Positions 11,781-25,157 are shown, numbered from the stretch's first letter. The stretch: DNA of 64,000 bases from Strongylocentrotus droebachiensis (GCA_035222895.1 JAVYIG010000888.1:124001-188000); one strand, 5' to 3'. Notes: generated from the sequence alone by a model not told the origin. Numbers and translations: made by a program.

Positions 11781-14700
11781 TTCATAGAATTCGTCCTGCA
11801 GATATCAAAGCCATTGGTGCCATGGGTGACTCATTAACAGTAAGTAGAAGCACATCTGTCCAAAGTTTTATTCTTTTGAAATTAAGTGGTTTTGAATAAA
11901 ATTTCATAACGTTATTTACGTACATTGACAAAACATATCTCTTACACGAACAGACAGAACATGCATCGGACTGAACAATAGCCTAACCCTTGTCTGAATG
12001 AAGGCATCAATGCAAAGCAACTCTACTTTCCGCTTATAACGAAGTGTCTTTAAAAGATATTGTGATCATAACATAAAGAGGTGTATAGGTGTCGTCGGTG
12101 TGTCATAGTCGGGTGGTTTTGGGGCAAGGCATTTATCTACATTTGTCACTCTCCATCCAAGAGTTAAATGGCTCCCGTTAGAATGCAGATGAATTTGCAT
12201 GTGTGCACATGTATGGCTCCTGGTCGAAATACTTCTCAGGGAGCGAAGTGTGTGCACTAACATGTGCGGATTTAGTAATACTGAATCCGATGACCGTGCT
12301 AATGAAACTTAAAGTAAAGCACTTAGAAACATAGTATTAAGCGCTATTTCAATATGACTTTTGTGGCTATACAGGCTTAACGTATCACTTTAAAATTTGT
12401 TAATGACTTACAAAATTGTAAATATACATCATAATTATTTCCTATCAAGTGCTGAACATAATACAGCACGCGCATGGCTAAAATGCAGGGTAGACATTAA
12501 AAAAAAAAACAGGATATACTTCATCGTAAGATTTTCATATGATTTTATTTACCCGTTTGACCTATAGATGTAGAGGCTGCTACATAAGAAAGCGGCAGTG
12601 ATTGAATAGCATGTTAAAAATCTTTGTGGGCAGTTTTTATAAGATATGAAAAATTGAAGAACAAAAAGGAAATCGAATGGCAAAAATGGGTTAATGGAAC
12701 ACACTTGACAAATAATTATTCACATACATTTGTCAAAAATGGACTTTAAAAAACCTGTAGAAATTATGTGCATCAAATGTCATCGTCATATTCCATACAA
12801 AGAACGACTTTAGAAGTATCAAAGCAAATCATGTGGTGACTGACATTCTAAACATTCACCGGTAACCACCCACTTACTAAAGAAAATTCTTCTCGTAATT
12901 TTGTTATAGGCAGCAAACGGAGCTGGAGCATGCTTTCTTCCAGAACTTCTCTATATGTATAGAGGCCTAACATTCAGGTACTTGTAATTTTATCTTTTGA
13001 AAACAAGATAAAAAACATTTTTTTCGCATGCTTTGTTCCTTAGTTTGCGCTCATATTGTCAGAATTTTGTTCAGAATGGCCATTTACTCTAAAGAGTTCA
13101 AGACGAAAAGCTTTAGTATGTTTTTATTCGTGGCTATCCTTAGAAATAAAATAGGGCGTTGATAATACTTTGGTGGTGGAATTTAATGGTAGATGTCTTT
13201 TCCGTCAGGGTGAAAATCGGTTAAGTGGAAAAATATGTAAATATTCTGTATTCGTGTATAGTTTCAGAAAATAGTTTAAAGTGCTCCGAGTAGGCTCACA
13301 GTTTGTATTCATTTGAAAATTCAAAAGAGCGGCATTTCTTCACAAGTATTCATTTCACATATAATTATCTAGTATTGAAAGTTGCGCAGAAACTCTTTCT
13401 TAATTAAGTTCTTTTTTATTTATATATTTGTACAATTTCAAGTTCTTCCTTTCCTCGAAATACAGTGATACTCCTTATCGTAATCAGTAGTCACTGTTAA
13501 ATATTTCTATTGGTGCATTAACGACCACGTATTGTAGTAATTGCGATACACAACCTTGCTGGACAAAATTCATTCCAGTGATTCTTCCCCAAACTTCATA
13601 CTACGTGAAGTACAATATCTCAATTTGTTTTGATATTTTCAGCCATGGGGGAGACGCAAGTTTTGAAACGAACCCAACCCTTGCCAGTAAGTATAGTCCA
13701 CTTTGTTTTGACAGACGATTTGTTTTTATGTAAAATTGGTCAAATGATAGAGATGACAATCTATTCGTTAATCAAAATATTTTGATTTGTGGATAGAATA
13801 CACTTTGATCGTCAGGGTCATCAAGAAATACAATTAAATGAAAACGCAAATCTTTTAAAATCAATTCGTATACTAGAATGTTTTACAAAAATTTGAATAA
13901 TAACTACACAAAAACAAAACATTATATTCTAGAAAGATTTCTCAGCAACCAAATATGCATTTTGACCTTTCCCTCAGGGTGGACATCTTGTATGAATGAA
14001 AGATGCAGGTGTTTACTTTCTTTGTTTTTATTTTGTTGATTTTCCATCGCTCATATCGCTCCAATTAAGATTGATGGAGTTTACCAACATCCCCAAAGAA
14101 AGTACAAAAAACTCAACAGAATCTTTCTATTACTTGAATGTTCTTTATATACATGTAAATTAATTTAAAATGATATTTCAAATAATCGTTCCATTTCATT
14201 CGACTGGTTATTGATAATTGTTTACCATAATACATGTATATATTTATGATAATACTCTTTTCATATGTTTTTCATATCCGTATATAATCCTAGATATTTT
14301 GCGGAAGTACAATCCTGACCTCAAAGGTTATGGCGTGGATACAGGAATGTGGGACTCTAAGGATGCGAGCTTGAATGTTGGTCACCCCGGAGATATAGCT
14401 GCGTAAGTTTTATATACATCTGGGCCCCATTTCACAAAACCCTTTTTCAATGACAAATGACGAAAATCAGTGACAAATCTGCTGATGACCGATCATAAGC
14501 AAGGATTTCAGTAGCTTATAACCCTAAAATTGTAATTTGTCACTGATGACAAGTTTGGTGAAAATGGGGCCCTGGACATCATATCTGTACATCCAATCTC
14601 ACATTTTCTCAAGGTCCTGTAATCATTAAATAAATATAGTTCTTACACTGCTGGTATCGCTTGCATTTTGACACAGAATACACACAATACCTCATTAAGC

Positions 14701-17700
14701 TTCTGACAGAAATTTCAACAAAGGGCTTGAATTTATAAAACTCATTCAATATATCCTCACTTTGTTTTATTCTTGCGAGCAAAAATTCATTGCATGGAGT
14801 AATATGTAACATCTTTGCAATTCCATTTACTGAAGCAGGTGAAAACCTATTTATCAATTTTTAATTATTACTACCACTATGACTAATCAATGTCTATATC
14901 AACATATTGGAATATAACACTCGGCCTTTACAAATATAGGGGAAAAAGAGGTCAATTGATTAACATCCAAGCGCAACCGTCCTTGAGATCTAACCATTAA
15001 TTTTCTTGAAGAAGAAAAATCCTGCCCTACTTAGATGTTGATTTAGGAACAATTCTTGCGATTTACTACTATATATTTTCATCTTTCGAACACATTGACT
15101 TGCATTGAGGAAATTTGATTTTTCGGGAAGAAAAAGAACGTCCAGGTTATTGACCAAATACAAATTCTTTAAAGCCGTATTGCTTACATATAGAATACTT
15201 CGGATAATCCGAATAGTAAGTTTTCTTTACTCACTTTTCCAACGCAGTGACATGTCCCACCAAGCCCAGTGGATAGTGTTGTAGAAGCCGATCCGGAGAC
15301 CGACTCAAAATAATTTAATAAGCAAAATAACGATTATTTTGTTATCAAGAATAATTGTGATTGTTTTTTCATCTACCCAACACAGCGACATGCCTCATCA
15401 AGCGGACTGGTTGGTGTCCAAGATGAAGGCTGATCCGGAGATCGACTACGAGAATGACTGGAAGATCGTTACCCTCTTTATAGGAGGCAACGACCTCTGT
15501 GACTGGTGCAAGAACAACGAGTACTACTCCCCAGAAAACTACGTCAAGCATATCCATGAAGCCCTCATGATTCTTCATGATCAGGTGCGGACATCAATTT
15601 TTTATTTAAAAAAAAAAAAAAAAAATCATTTTTGATGTAGAAAAATAATCTTAATGTTACCGTTATTAATGAACAAGGTGATATTTTTTAATTTACAAAA
15701 TGTAAAGTGCTTGTTAAAGCGTTTTTCACAAATCCTGGACATAAATAATATGGTCAAGGAATATGATACTTTCGTATAAAACGTTATAAGTTTATAACGT
15801 TCCATTAAACTTTGCTGCTTTGTGAGTTATTCGAAACATGATGACTATTTAAAAAAACACCTTGGATCTGACTTCAATTTATATAAAATTTTGATTTTCT
15901 CTTTCACACTCACTCTCTCTCTCTCTCTCTCTCTCGGGCTTGTTTTCCAAATTGCATGAATCCTATTATCATTGTATGATTTCGTGAAAATTCCAAATAT
16001 CTGTTCCTCAAATTTGTTTGCTATTATATAACTCAGATAAACTGTTTATGGAAGGTTGCTTCCCTTTTCGAGAATTGATTCCCTATTTATTAATACCACT
16101 TTTTTGGATAGATTTAGATGAATTGGTTTCGACTTAATATTAATGATAATGATAAGGATAATATCGAATATTCAGGAGCGCTAAAACAAAAGTAAAACTT
16201 GTTATGGGGGGTTGCTACCTTTTTCGTAATCTGAGTCCCTATTTATTAATAAAAACATTCTTTTGACAGATTACGTTAAATTGATTTTGACTTTTAATAA
16301 TAATAATAATGATGATGATGATATCGATGATCAAGGGGCGCTAAAACCAAAAATTACAATATTATACTAGATTATTTACGTTGCTTAATTTCGTCGATCC
16401 AAATTGTTCTTGTCATTATAGATGCCCCGCACAATAGTCAATGTCATAGGTACGATTCGAGTTTCTGAAGTTGAGAAATTGAGGGCCCCAATATGTGATA
16501 TATTCCAATGGTAAGTTCATATTACTAAATTGATATCATAAAAAGGGGCGTCTGAAATCAACTTTGTACGGGGTGGTAATCAGAAAAAAATGCCCACGAT
16601 ATTGCCAAACTTTTCCCCGAATGCAGTAAACAAAGATGTCCTCAGATGAATATACTTACAGGGGTTCTGAAGAAAAAAGATCAACGAAAAATCATGATTT
16701 ATTTAGCGAAAATATGAGAATTGATGACGGAAATTTTGAATTGGATGGGAGTCAGATTGTTCAGATACGGCATATCTAAACTTTCATTGTCTACCTTAAA
16801 TACTCAGTGTTTTTAATGAACAATTTCTTGATATTGAGTGAAAGGAGTACAAGGGGCCCTCGGAAATTTACCCATGAAAGGATGCAAATACAGCTTTAAT
16901 CAGCCTGTTATCAAGGTACAAAATTAAAAAAAGTCGCGTTTTGTTAGCATCCTTTCGAACAAGCTCTTGGTAGAAATAGGATTATATCTCTAAAACTTGA
17001 TAACTTCACCCATTTCCTCTGTTTGCTGTAGGGCGTTCTGTTCATGTGCATTGTTTTTAGCCCCTGATGAGCGAGCCAACTTTGATAATCTCACCAAAGC
17101 GTATCAAGTGAGTAAAATATTAAAAACAATTTAGTCATCATTTGAAACTTTAATTAGATAATTCATTTTGTGATATATATTCTACGTGTCCAGCGTTCTT
17201 AGTTATTATTTCTTAATTATTTTGATAATTTAATTTAGTATTGTTATTCTAAATTATATATTTTCATTTCCGTGTATGATTTTAATGATTGATATATTTA
17301 CGGTGTTCCATCCAATGAGAGGAAATAAAAAAGAATAAAAGATTACAAATTAAACAGTGTTTTTTTGACGGCATGTTAAAGAAGACTACTCTAACATAAT
17401 TTATATAAGGCACAATCTTATAAGAAAGGTGCTAATCTTAAACAGTTTCGAGAAGTTTTCCTATGACGCGTGGCAGACTGAAAAATGGATCATGATTCCA
17501 CGCGAATTTAGCGAAAAAAATTCAAGATTGAGAGTTGAGATCGGGCAGGGATAAGCAGTATACGAGCAAAAGACGAGGCCCAAAAATACAAGGATTTGAT
17601 ACATGCCCGTGAGAAATAATAGCATTAAGCATATCATTTGTGACATAATGTAAAAACAAATGTTCTCATTCTCGTAAATTATTGCACCCCAATGTACCCC

Positions 17701-19124
17701 AATTATTCTCCTTGTATGTATCTTGAACTCGGTACTACTGTACTGTTTCGTAATTTTACTGAATAATGATCAGACTTTATGATAAAACTCTTCACAGGAG
17801 GCTGATCTTGTACACACTTTGCTTATTATTTAGGCTCCTCAAAGTTAACATTATTTGTAAACTGAATGTTGCATCTACACTTCGCTAGAAACACTTTGCT
17901 ATTTACCGTCAATTACCCTTCATTTCAGTTAAGTACCCGTTTCATTTTGTTACTCTACAATTTGTATCAATCTGATTTTTGTTAAATGTAAATGTGGAAC
18001 AAATAAATTTCAAAATTCAAAGCGCAAATCTAGGCGCCATAATGAAATATTGATTTTCTCTCTCATTTGTCTCTTTAGGTCATGCTAGAAGAGTCAATCA
18101 CAAACGGGCAATATGACGACAAGGACGATTTTACAGTTGTGTTACAGCCTTTCTTACATGACACAGTCGTTCCCCTCACAGAGGTATGATCACGGGTGTA
18201 GCTATAAGGGGCTATGGGGAGGGGTGTACACGCCCCTCCCTATCATTAAATGGGAGAAAATATGTGGGAGGGGAGAAAAGAATAAGTGAAATAGATGGAA
18301 AAGTGTGTGATTGTCGGATAATGTAAAATACTACCCGGCCCCCCCTCCCCCTTCATTTTCTGTGCTCGTGTCGGTTTTGTCCACTTGGTAACTCCAACAT
18401 GGGCATGGTATACCGGTACTATTATAAGTATTGTATCCAAGCTTTCCACTGGCCAAATAAATCGAATTTCTATTTTCTTTAATTTTTACTGATACTGACT
18501 ATGTAGCCCTAAAATCTAATTTTGAATAAATAAACAATTCAATTCGAATAGAAATGATAACTTATCTCCGATTCGTACTTACATGGAAACATGATATTAA
18601 AGCCTGTCTGCTCTAGTTTGGCCAGGAGAGATTAGACCTCCCAGCTTGGTCACTAACAGGTGGTTATCTCACCAAATCAGCTCTCGATAAACATACTAGA
18701 AAAAGGGGATCATGGGCGACCAACATGTACCGCTTAGGCATTGTTTGCTATTATAGAGGACGCCAATACTTACAAGTAGTACAGTCCCGCGTTAATACAG
18801 AAAAGATGGCGACAAATTTTTTAATTGGCATTCTAAAATGATTTTGTTTATATGGATGTTCATTAATTATGTTCACATCACTTTTTCAATTCGTCATTCA
18901 ATGTTTGCTTCTTGTATTATTGCAATATTGTAATGAAGGAAATGTGATTACTATTTAGGTTTCTTTGGGCATTACGAAGCTTCCATAACAAAATTGTTCT
19001 CGTTATGTTTCCCACCACTTCCTATTAGAACGGTGATCCTGATTTCTCCTACTTTGCGCCAGACTGCTTCCATTTCAGCGCCAAGGGCCACGCCCAAGGT
19101 GGTCTTGAACTTTGGAAAAACATG
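11781..19124 (+). CDS. PLB1: Phospholipase B1-like GDSL lipase, nine exons, incomplete at both ends
   Basis: Exons: 11781-11839, 12910-12977, 13643-13686, 14294-14402, 15386-15584, 16422-16510, 17032-17107, 18079-18183 and 19029-19124. All have GT/AG borders and compatible phases. The protein reads [20 protein letters not shown] (the GDS catalytic serine), then [63 protein letters not shown] (the GxND oxyanion block) and [13 protein letters not shown] (the catalytic D-x-x-H). These are the ordered blocks of the membrane-associated phospholipase B/lipase family, a secreted or brush-border esterase of phospholipids and retinyl esters. Vertebrate PLB1 has four tandem lipase repeats; only one is visible here. 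The signal-peptide exon upstream and the last exon(s) plus membrane anchor downstream were not found. Introns carry MITEs and SINE debris. Confidence 0.9.
12076..12300 (+). mobile_element. SINE fragment
   Basis: It contains the core block shared by the other SINEs of the window: CAAGGCATTTATCTACATTT, then CACTCTCCATCCAAG and GTTAAATGG. The tRNA-like head is degraded. It lies in the first visible PLB1-like intron. Confidence 0.5.
14418..14575. mobile_element. Short MITE with GGGCCCCATTT inverted ends
   Basis: The left end CTGGGCCCCATTTCACA and the right end GGTGAAAATGGGGCCCTG are inverted repeats about 150 bp apart. An ACAT string on both sides may be the target duplication. It lies just after the PLB1-like exon ending at 14402. 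Confidence 0.65.
15245..15316 (+). pseudogene. Decayed duplicate of PLB1-like exon 5 start
   Basis: The sequence GCAGTGACATGTCCCACCAA and the bases after it repeat the acceptor and first ~65 bases of the functional exon at 15386 (CACAGCGACATGCCTCATCA...). It includes a splice-acceptor-like GCAG and the later block GATCCGGAGA-CGACT. An in-frame TAG replaces the coding sequence shortly after the start. It ends before the functional exon's middle part. This is a local partial exon duplication, now dead. Confidence 0.75.
15906..15935. repeat. (CT)n microsatellite
   Basis: A run of CT dinucleotides in the intron after PLB1-like exon 5. Confidence 0.85.
16046..16350. repeat. ~155-bp tandem duplication in PLB1-like intron
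   Basis: Two diverged copies (about 16046-16190 and 16201-16350) share GGTTGCT-CC, CCCTATTTATTAATA, then a run of AAT/GAT trinucleotides and GGGCGCTAAAAC / GGAGCGCTAAAAC at the end. No coding signal. Confidence 0.7.
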
Positions 19125-19232
19125 GTAAGTCGGAAAACTAGAATTATATCGAATCGCACAATTTCTCTGTAGGCGTCTTTCAAATACCACAAACTCCATC
19201 CCCTGCAGTGAGGTATGACACAATCCGTCCCT

Positions 19233-19511
19233 GTTTTCACGAAGTGACGGTAGTGAGCAAAATCGCATATAATTTCACTTTCGATTTTTTTGCATTTTTG
19301 GACATCATTCACTAACATCTTGAACCTCAAAAAATTTCAGACCGTAATAATATCTAATTATGTCACTATGACGATGACGTAAACAAGAAAATACCTAGCA
19401 AAAGGATTTTCTGTTTTCACGAAGTGACGGCCAAGTACGCGCTTAACAGCCGTCAATTCGTGAAAACATCGTTTGCTCTTTCCTGCTTTTAATATTTTCA
19501 CGAAGTGACGG
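19233..19511. repeat. Cluster A of the 18-bp GTTTTCACGAAGTGACGG motif
   Basis: Four copies: plus at 19233-19250, plus at 19413-19430, inverted at 19450-19467 (one mismatch) and plus at about 19494-19511. The motif contains the near-palindrome TCAC-GAA-GTGA. It follows the last recognised PLB1-like exon. The same motif forms the hairpin array at 24.0-24.8 kb. Confidence 0.8.
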
Positions 19512-20711
19512 TAGTGAAAATTTCGCAGTTTGGAACAGTCACAGACCATGAAAAGGTGAGTTTTTAAACATTTTTTAAAGGTAAATTAATGTGGTACACT
19601 CTTTTGATTCATTCTGATTCTTTGTAAGCCATAAATATGTCCATGAGCACAGAAATGTGTGAAATATACACCGCCGTTCCACATATCGCCCCATATACTT
19701 ATTTTCATGTAAGTGAACAAAGGAGTGAAGTATCATGTGATCAAAAACTAAAAAGATCAACTTATGTCTTAACAAATATACATCTAGACTAAATAACTTA
19801 AGTGGAGAGTCTTTCTTATTTAGCTCCACACCAAATATTAATGTTATAGACCTCTAAGGTTCTTTTTATATCTGCTTAAGTTATAAATTTGAACAAGTTT
19901 TACAGAAAGTTAGAGATCAAGTAGACTCTCTAGATCTAGAGACTAGAGTTTTACTTTTATTTTTTCAGTAATTTACTTTTAGGCCTGTAGCTAATTATAA
20001 ATTTGATTTAGAGTCTAGAACTCTAGTTACTCTAGATCATCATTTTATAATTATCAGTTTATGTCAGCCACTACTCATCAATCTAGAATCTAGAGATGAG
20101 TAGATCAGGATCTAGACCAGACTGAGACCTTTCTTGTAAGGCGTGCCTGGGGTTTAAGAAACTTCAGGGCTCCAAGCCCAAGGCCAACATCAACATGGCC
20201 AAGGGCAAAGGGAGTTATGAAAATTATCATCATGCTGAGCTGATATGACCTGGGAAGTAGCCCCTCCTGGTTAACTGTTAGGGAAGTCCACGATTTGCCT
20301 GTCAAGCAAAGAAGGACATGAATGAACATTTAATTAAAAATTGAAAATTAGATACAGTCCTGCCCTGAAAAAATGGCACCATCCGAAAAAGGAATACTTT
20401 TGTTTTGAGACCGAAGTAATCATGAGTAGTCTACCTTTTGGGGAACAATGTCCACATATTTAGCTTAGTTTCTCTCATTATCTGTACTCTGTGTCTGTTA
20501 TATCCAAAGGCAGCACTTTAGTACCCTTGGTCCCTCACCCTATATAAAAATTCTTGTAAACAATTGTCCTTGATACCAGCAAATGTTGCCCAACTCCACT
20601 TCATATTTTAAAGAATTTTCCAAGCAAGCACCATACCAGATGATGTACATGTCTCACTACCTACACTTCAGTGGTAATGAAATTATGATGATGTTTTTGC
20701 TTTCACTTTAG

Positions 20712-21793
20712 TTTCAGATGCAGTAGATACAATTTGCACTTATATGAAGGAAGCACTGGGAAAGTACATCTACTTTTCAAGAATGCCACAGGCCAGAAAC
20801 AAATCCAGGTGAGAATAGTTTCATGATCTGTTCAGGAAAATCACACTTTAGCAGCAAAGTACTAAGCACACTCACTGCGTATGTGCATTGGGGTGGTTGT
20901 TGTTTGGTAGGGGCAATTGGAAAATTCTATTTTGGGGTAATAGGGGCAATTGAAAACTTCTGTTTGGGGTCAGTTATGCCTAGTAATTAATTTGATGTAC
21001 AAAAGATAATATTGGATTCATTTCTTTATCTCTGCTTGCAAAAAAAATGAAAGAAAATAACTTGTAATTATTTCTTTCATTCTACAAAATTAGATTGGAT
21101 ACAGGGACCGACATGCTGGGAAGATGGGTCCTTGATAATTCACTGAACACAGAGCTGGGATTGTGACTTGGCATAGTGACCTAAGAGTGGGAGCGGTATG
21201 GAACCGTTGAAGCAATTCACCGAACACGTACAGTCAGAGCTGCATGTGTGACTTGGCATGGTGACCCTTAAAGTCTCCTGACGGCTCCGATTGCGATTCT
21301 GATGATGACCCATTGTCTATGCTTCTGAGCGAGTCAAAAGGTATCTTCTCTCCTTCTTGATTGTTTCCCAATAGTTAACATTTTAGATATTCTTAATTGA
21401 TTTTAATGCTTAGGTCCCTTAGTTAAGGGAATGAGTGGTCCTATCGAGGTCAGCATCTAATTTTTTTTTAAATCCTTAACAAAAATTGCCAATACTAAGG
21501 TGATACCAAATAAAGTATTTAATTCATTAAGAGCCTCTCTAAAAGTTGGTACCAAAACTACACAAAATAATTTCGCCCAATCATAATGCACTGTAAAGTT
21601 TCCCTTTCATAATTGAAATTCTGATAATGGTTTTCTATTGATTGTTCTTTCTCTTATTTCCTTTTGCTTTCACGCAGTCTAGATAAAGGATCTTTGCTGC
21701 TTCAACCACTATTGCTTGGATGACATACGTGTGAAGAAACTTGAAGAACTGTTGTTGAAGAGCATGCTTGAGAAACTAGAATCAATTACATGA
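20712..21793 (+). CDS. Possible small unknown gene or gene remnant
   Basis: Exon-like pieces with splice signals: 20712-20808 (open, DAVDTICTYMKEALGKYIYF, donor GTGAGA); 21094-21166, which continues in frame (LDTGTDMLGRWVLDNSLN) to TGA; an open acidic stretch ending at 21340 with donor GTATCT (DGSDCDSDDDPLSMLL); and a final open stretch from about 21680 to TGA at 21793 (CFNHYCLDDIRVKKLEELLL). A ~100-bp internal duplication (TTCACtGAACAC ... TGACTTGGCAT) lies at 21150-21260. I do not recognise the family. The pieces could be two isoform ends or a decayed gene. They may also include missing downstream parts of the PLB1-like locus, though no PLB1 pattern is visible. Confidence 0.3.
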
Positions 21794-23608
21794 TCGTTTT
21801 GACAATGCTTCAATGTTTCAATAACTCAATCTCTCTTTTATACTGTTTTATTTTAAACATTTTAAATATCATAAACAAAGCAAACACCACTCATAATTGT
21901 AATTGTGTGTTGTAATCGCAATGAAATGGATTGATTATAAAATCAATGAATTGATTTAAAACAAACTGGTAACATTGTCCATGATTTCTGAAACAATGAA
22001 CTGAAGAGTCGTACAGGTGTCAGTTTTCTGTTACAGTATTGCAATGAACTCCTGCACACATAAATCTTTATTATTCAAATGTATAGCTCAGAACAGCTAT
22101 TTATCAGGTATACCTACCTCAATCAGTAATGCATATTAGAGTTTTCGATTCCAGTTCCATGAATCCTCATATCGTATCTTTGTATTGAAGAATTTGTTTA
22201 TCTATTTTCTTTAAATGTTTGTATTCACAGGGGTTGATGCCTTCATTAGAACATGAATATAAGTTACATTTCCACAATTGATTTTTCTTTCAAAACACAA
22301 CACAATGTTACTAGTTCACATTGAATGTTTTTATTTTTACTTCTATAGTCATTCTCATCATAATTGTATTTGGTACTTCAAACTATCTTATAATCATACA
22401 ATATAATGTTGCTGTTTTGAATTTTATCTGTTTGATGAGAAATGAAATTGTTTAGTCAAATTGATATTTCCATGTTTATCATGCATTGTTCAGCTGATAA
22501 TTGTTTAGTCAGAGATTACGTGTTTGCCTGGGTGAAGACAACCTTTTAGCATTGGTAAACTTTGTAGCGTTTGAGACTGTGTACTAAATTTTATTGAAAT
22601 ACCCTAGAAAGAGATTGTGTAAACTGACTTGCTTCTGAAACTCTACTCACAAGATATTAATGAAAAACAGTAATGAACAAAAAAGTAATGATGATGATTA
22701 TATTAGTCATATTTCCCATTGAAAAAACTGTGCCATCTTTTTTTTCAAGAACTGCCTCGTTTTGTTACGATCAACATGTAAACCTTTCAGCCAGAACAGG
22801 ATAACCATGGCGTGCAAGAAAGAGACTATACCACACAGTACTGTTTTGAATACCTCTTTTGTCTTCAGTTAAAAAAAATCTGTGCAGATGAACCTTTAAA
22901 AAAAAGAGTTTATTTAGCAACCAGTATATTTCAGCATGCTAATGATGTAAAATTTCTTATTCATTTTGTTTTGGAATGGTATTTTGAATATAGATTTATT
23001 TCTTTGTTGACTTCATCATACATGTAGTATGTGGCATTTATTTGCTATGATTGCTGAATAAACATGATAACCAGGACATGTATGAAGAATAAGTTAAAGA
23101 CATTTTTAGCATATTTAGTACTGTATAATGTGCTAAATAACCTTTGTATTCCGTGGCTGTATACCTGATGAGTCTTTTCCACAAATCCCTAAATGTACAT
23201 TTCAAAATGCAATATAGTATTGATGATAATTGATGATGATATGTTTGGTATGAATTATTTAATATTTTTAATTTATTCTCCATTTGCCACTTGCTGTTCT
23301 GGTTCCAAATGTTTGAATTAAAACTGCTCAGTCGAAATTCATTTTCTGTGTTTATATTGCAGAGTTGAGTAGTTAACTACAGAATATGGTCAATGATCAA
23401 TACTGAATCTTTTTCCTTCATTCAAAAATATTTCTTAACATATTTGCTTTATTTCCTATGTGAAAAAATATATTTAGCTAGGCCCCTCTCTAAAATTTTA
23501 GAAATTCCACATAGTAATAGAGTAGCAAAAGCCCTAATATCACCCGCATGAATTTCAACAAAAAAATGGCAGAATTTGTGTGATATTAAGAGGAGATGGA
23601 GGGGGTAA

Positions 23609-23639
<31 letters not shown>

Positions 23640-24000
23640 CTACTTGAACGTGTTCTTAAGTGAAAAGTATATAGTAACTTTAGTGCAATCTTTAGTTCCT
23701 ACTACATACAATATACCTGATAATTAAACCTCAAAGAATATTAAATACATATCCATTTTTAGCTTAAGATTAAAGAGAATAGCTTATTAATCATTTTAAA
23801 AGCACTTTGTGCCAATATCCATCTGTGCTATTGATAGTTAATTTATTGTGAGCCGTAGCTTTGTGAACAAAAACTGACATCATACATCTAACATCATAAT
23901 TATACAAAGAAGAAAAGGTGCTCTTATTTTATCCATACATCTATTAAAAAAGTAATTTTACCGTATTTCAGTGTCTATCTCATGAAATTGCTTCACACAA
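21794..24000. other. AT-rich stretch without recognised genes
   Basis: No conserved protein, RNA gene or clear transposon ends were seen. The short open frames at 22812-23027 and 23038-23283 have no family resemblance and no splice context. A (GA)n run lies at about 23608-23635. Confidence 0.45.
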
Positions 24001-24841
24001 TAAAAATCCCATATGTTTTATACGCGCTCGGCTACGGTCCGTCACTTCGTGAAAACAAAATACAAGCGTTCTATGTGATTTGTGTTTTCACGAAATGACG
24101 GTTAAGTTAAAAGTTCATACAGAGACATTCAGTTTATTCTTATCAATAACAAAAAACAGCTACCAAACGAGGAAAATGTACTCTATCTCTCAGTTCGCAT
24201 TATTTTATCTGTACATCAATTAAACAAAACATAATGCCGTTTTTAGTGTCCATTTCGAGAATTCCATCCACAAGGGAAAAGTCCCATACGTTTTACGCGC
24301 GCGGCTACGTACCGTCACTTCGTGAAAACAAAATCAAAGCGTTCTATGCAATTTGTGTTTTCACGAAATGACGGATGTGTTAACAGTCCACACAGAGAAA
24401 TGAAAAAGCAGCTACAGAAAGAGGAAAATGTACTCTTTCTCACAGTTCGAATTATTTTATCTGTACATCAATTAAACAAAACGTTTTGCCGTATTTAGTG
24501 TCCATTTCGAGAATTCCATCCACGAGAGAAAAATCCCATATGTTTTACGCGCGCGGCTACCTACCGTCACTTCGTGAAAACAAAATCACAGCGCGTCCTT
24601 GAATTTCGTGTTTTCACGAAGTGACGGTAATGTTTACAGCTCATTTCCTCAAAAAATATAAGAAATTATGGAAATATTTAAAGATAGAACTAAACATTGA
24701 GATATTTTCAATCCCAGGATATAAAATTTATTTGGCTTTGATAAATTAAAGAGGTTGAGATTATGGCTCGAACCTTTGAAAGCGATTTATTCAAAACCAA
24801 CTTTCTTTTAGTTGCGCGCTCTACCGTCACTTCGTGAAAAC
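24000..24841. repeat. Tandem hairpin array carrying the 18-bp motif
   Basis: Three ~265-bp tandem units each contain an inverted pair of the motif CCGTCACTTCGTGAAAAC: 24039-24056 with 24084-24101, 24312-24329 with 24357-24374, and 24564-24581 with 24610-24627. A lone inverted copy follows at 24824-24841. Loops are 27-28 bp. Between pairs, blocks such as GAGGAAAATGTACTCT and ATCTGTACATCAATTAAAC repeat. The right-hand motif of the first two pairs has CGAAATGACGG instead of CGAAGTGACGG. Confidence 0.85.
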
Positions 24842-25157
24842 ATTATCAGGTCAACTTCAACAGTTGGAATTGTAAAGCGGGATAAGTAAGAATTGATGTT
24901 GGTTTTGACACATTGCGTCTATCACGGCCAGGATCGAACTAAACCCGATGGACTACCCCAAGGCTATCGCAGGATTCCAGTTGGCTGCGTGGTATAGCAT
25001 ACAATGGCGTCAGGAGAAACATTACAATATTGCAAACCGAAGTTACACTCAGAACAGATGTCGTATTGCCCCCCCCCCCTCAAACCGATGAGTGTTCTTT
25101 TAAACTCCGAGCATTGATAGAAGACATTTCCATACCCATACATTTAATGACTTTATG

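Noticed and set aside
24000..24841. CRISPR-like array of regular repeats
   Set aside because: The context is eukaryotic; repeats are inverted pairs in 265-bp tandem units without unique spacers of constant length.
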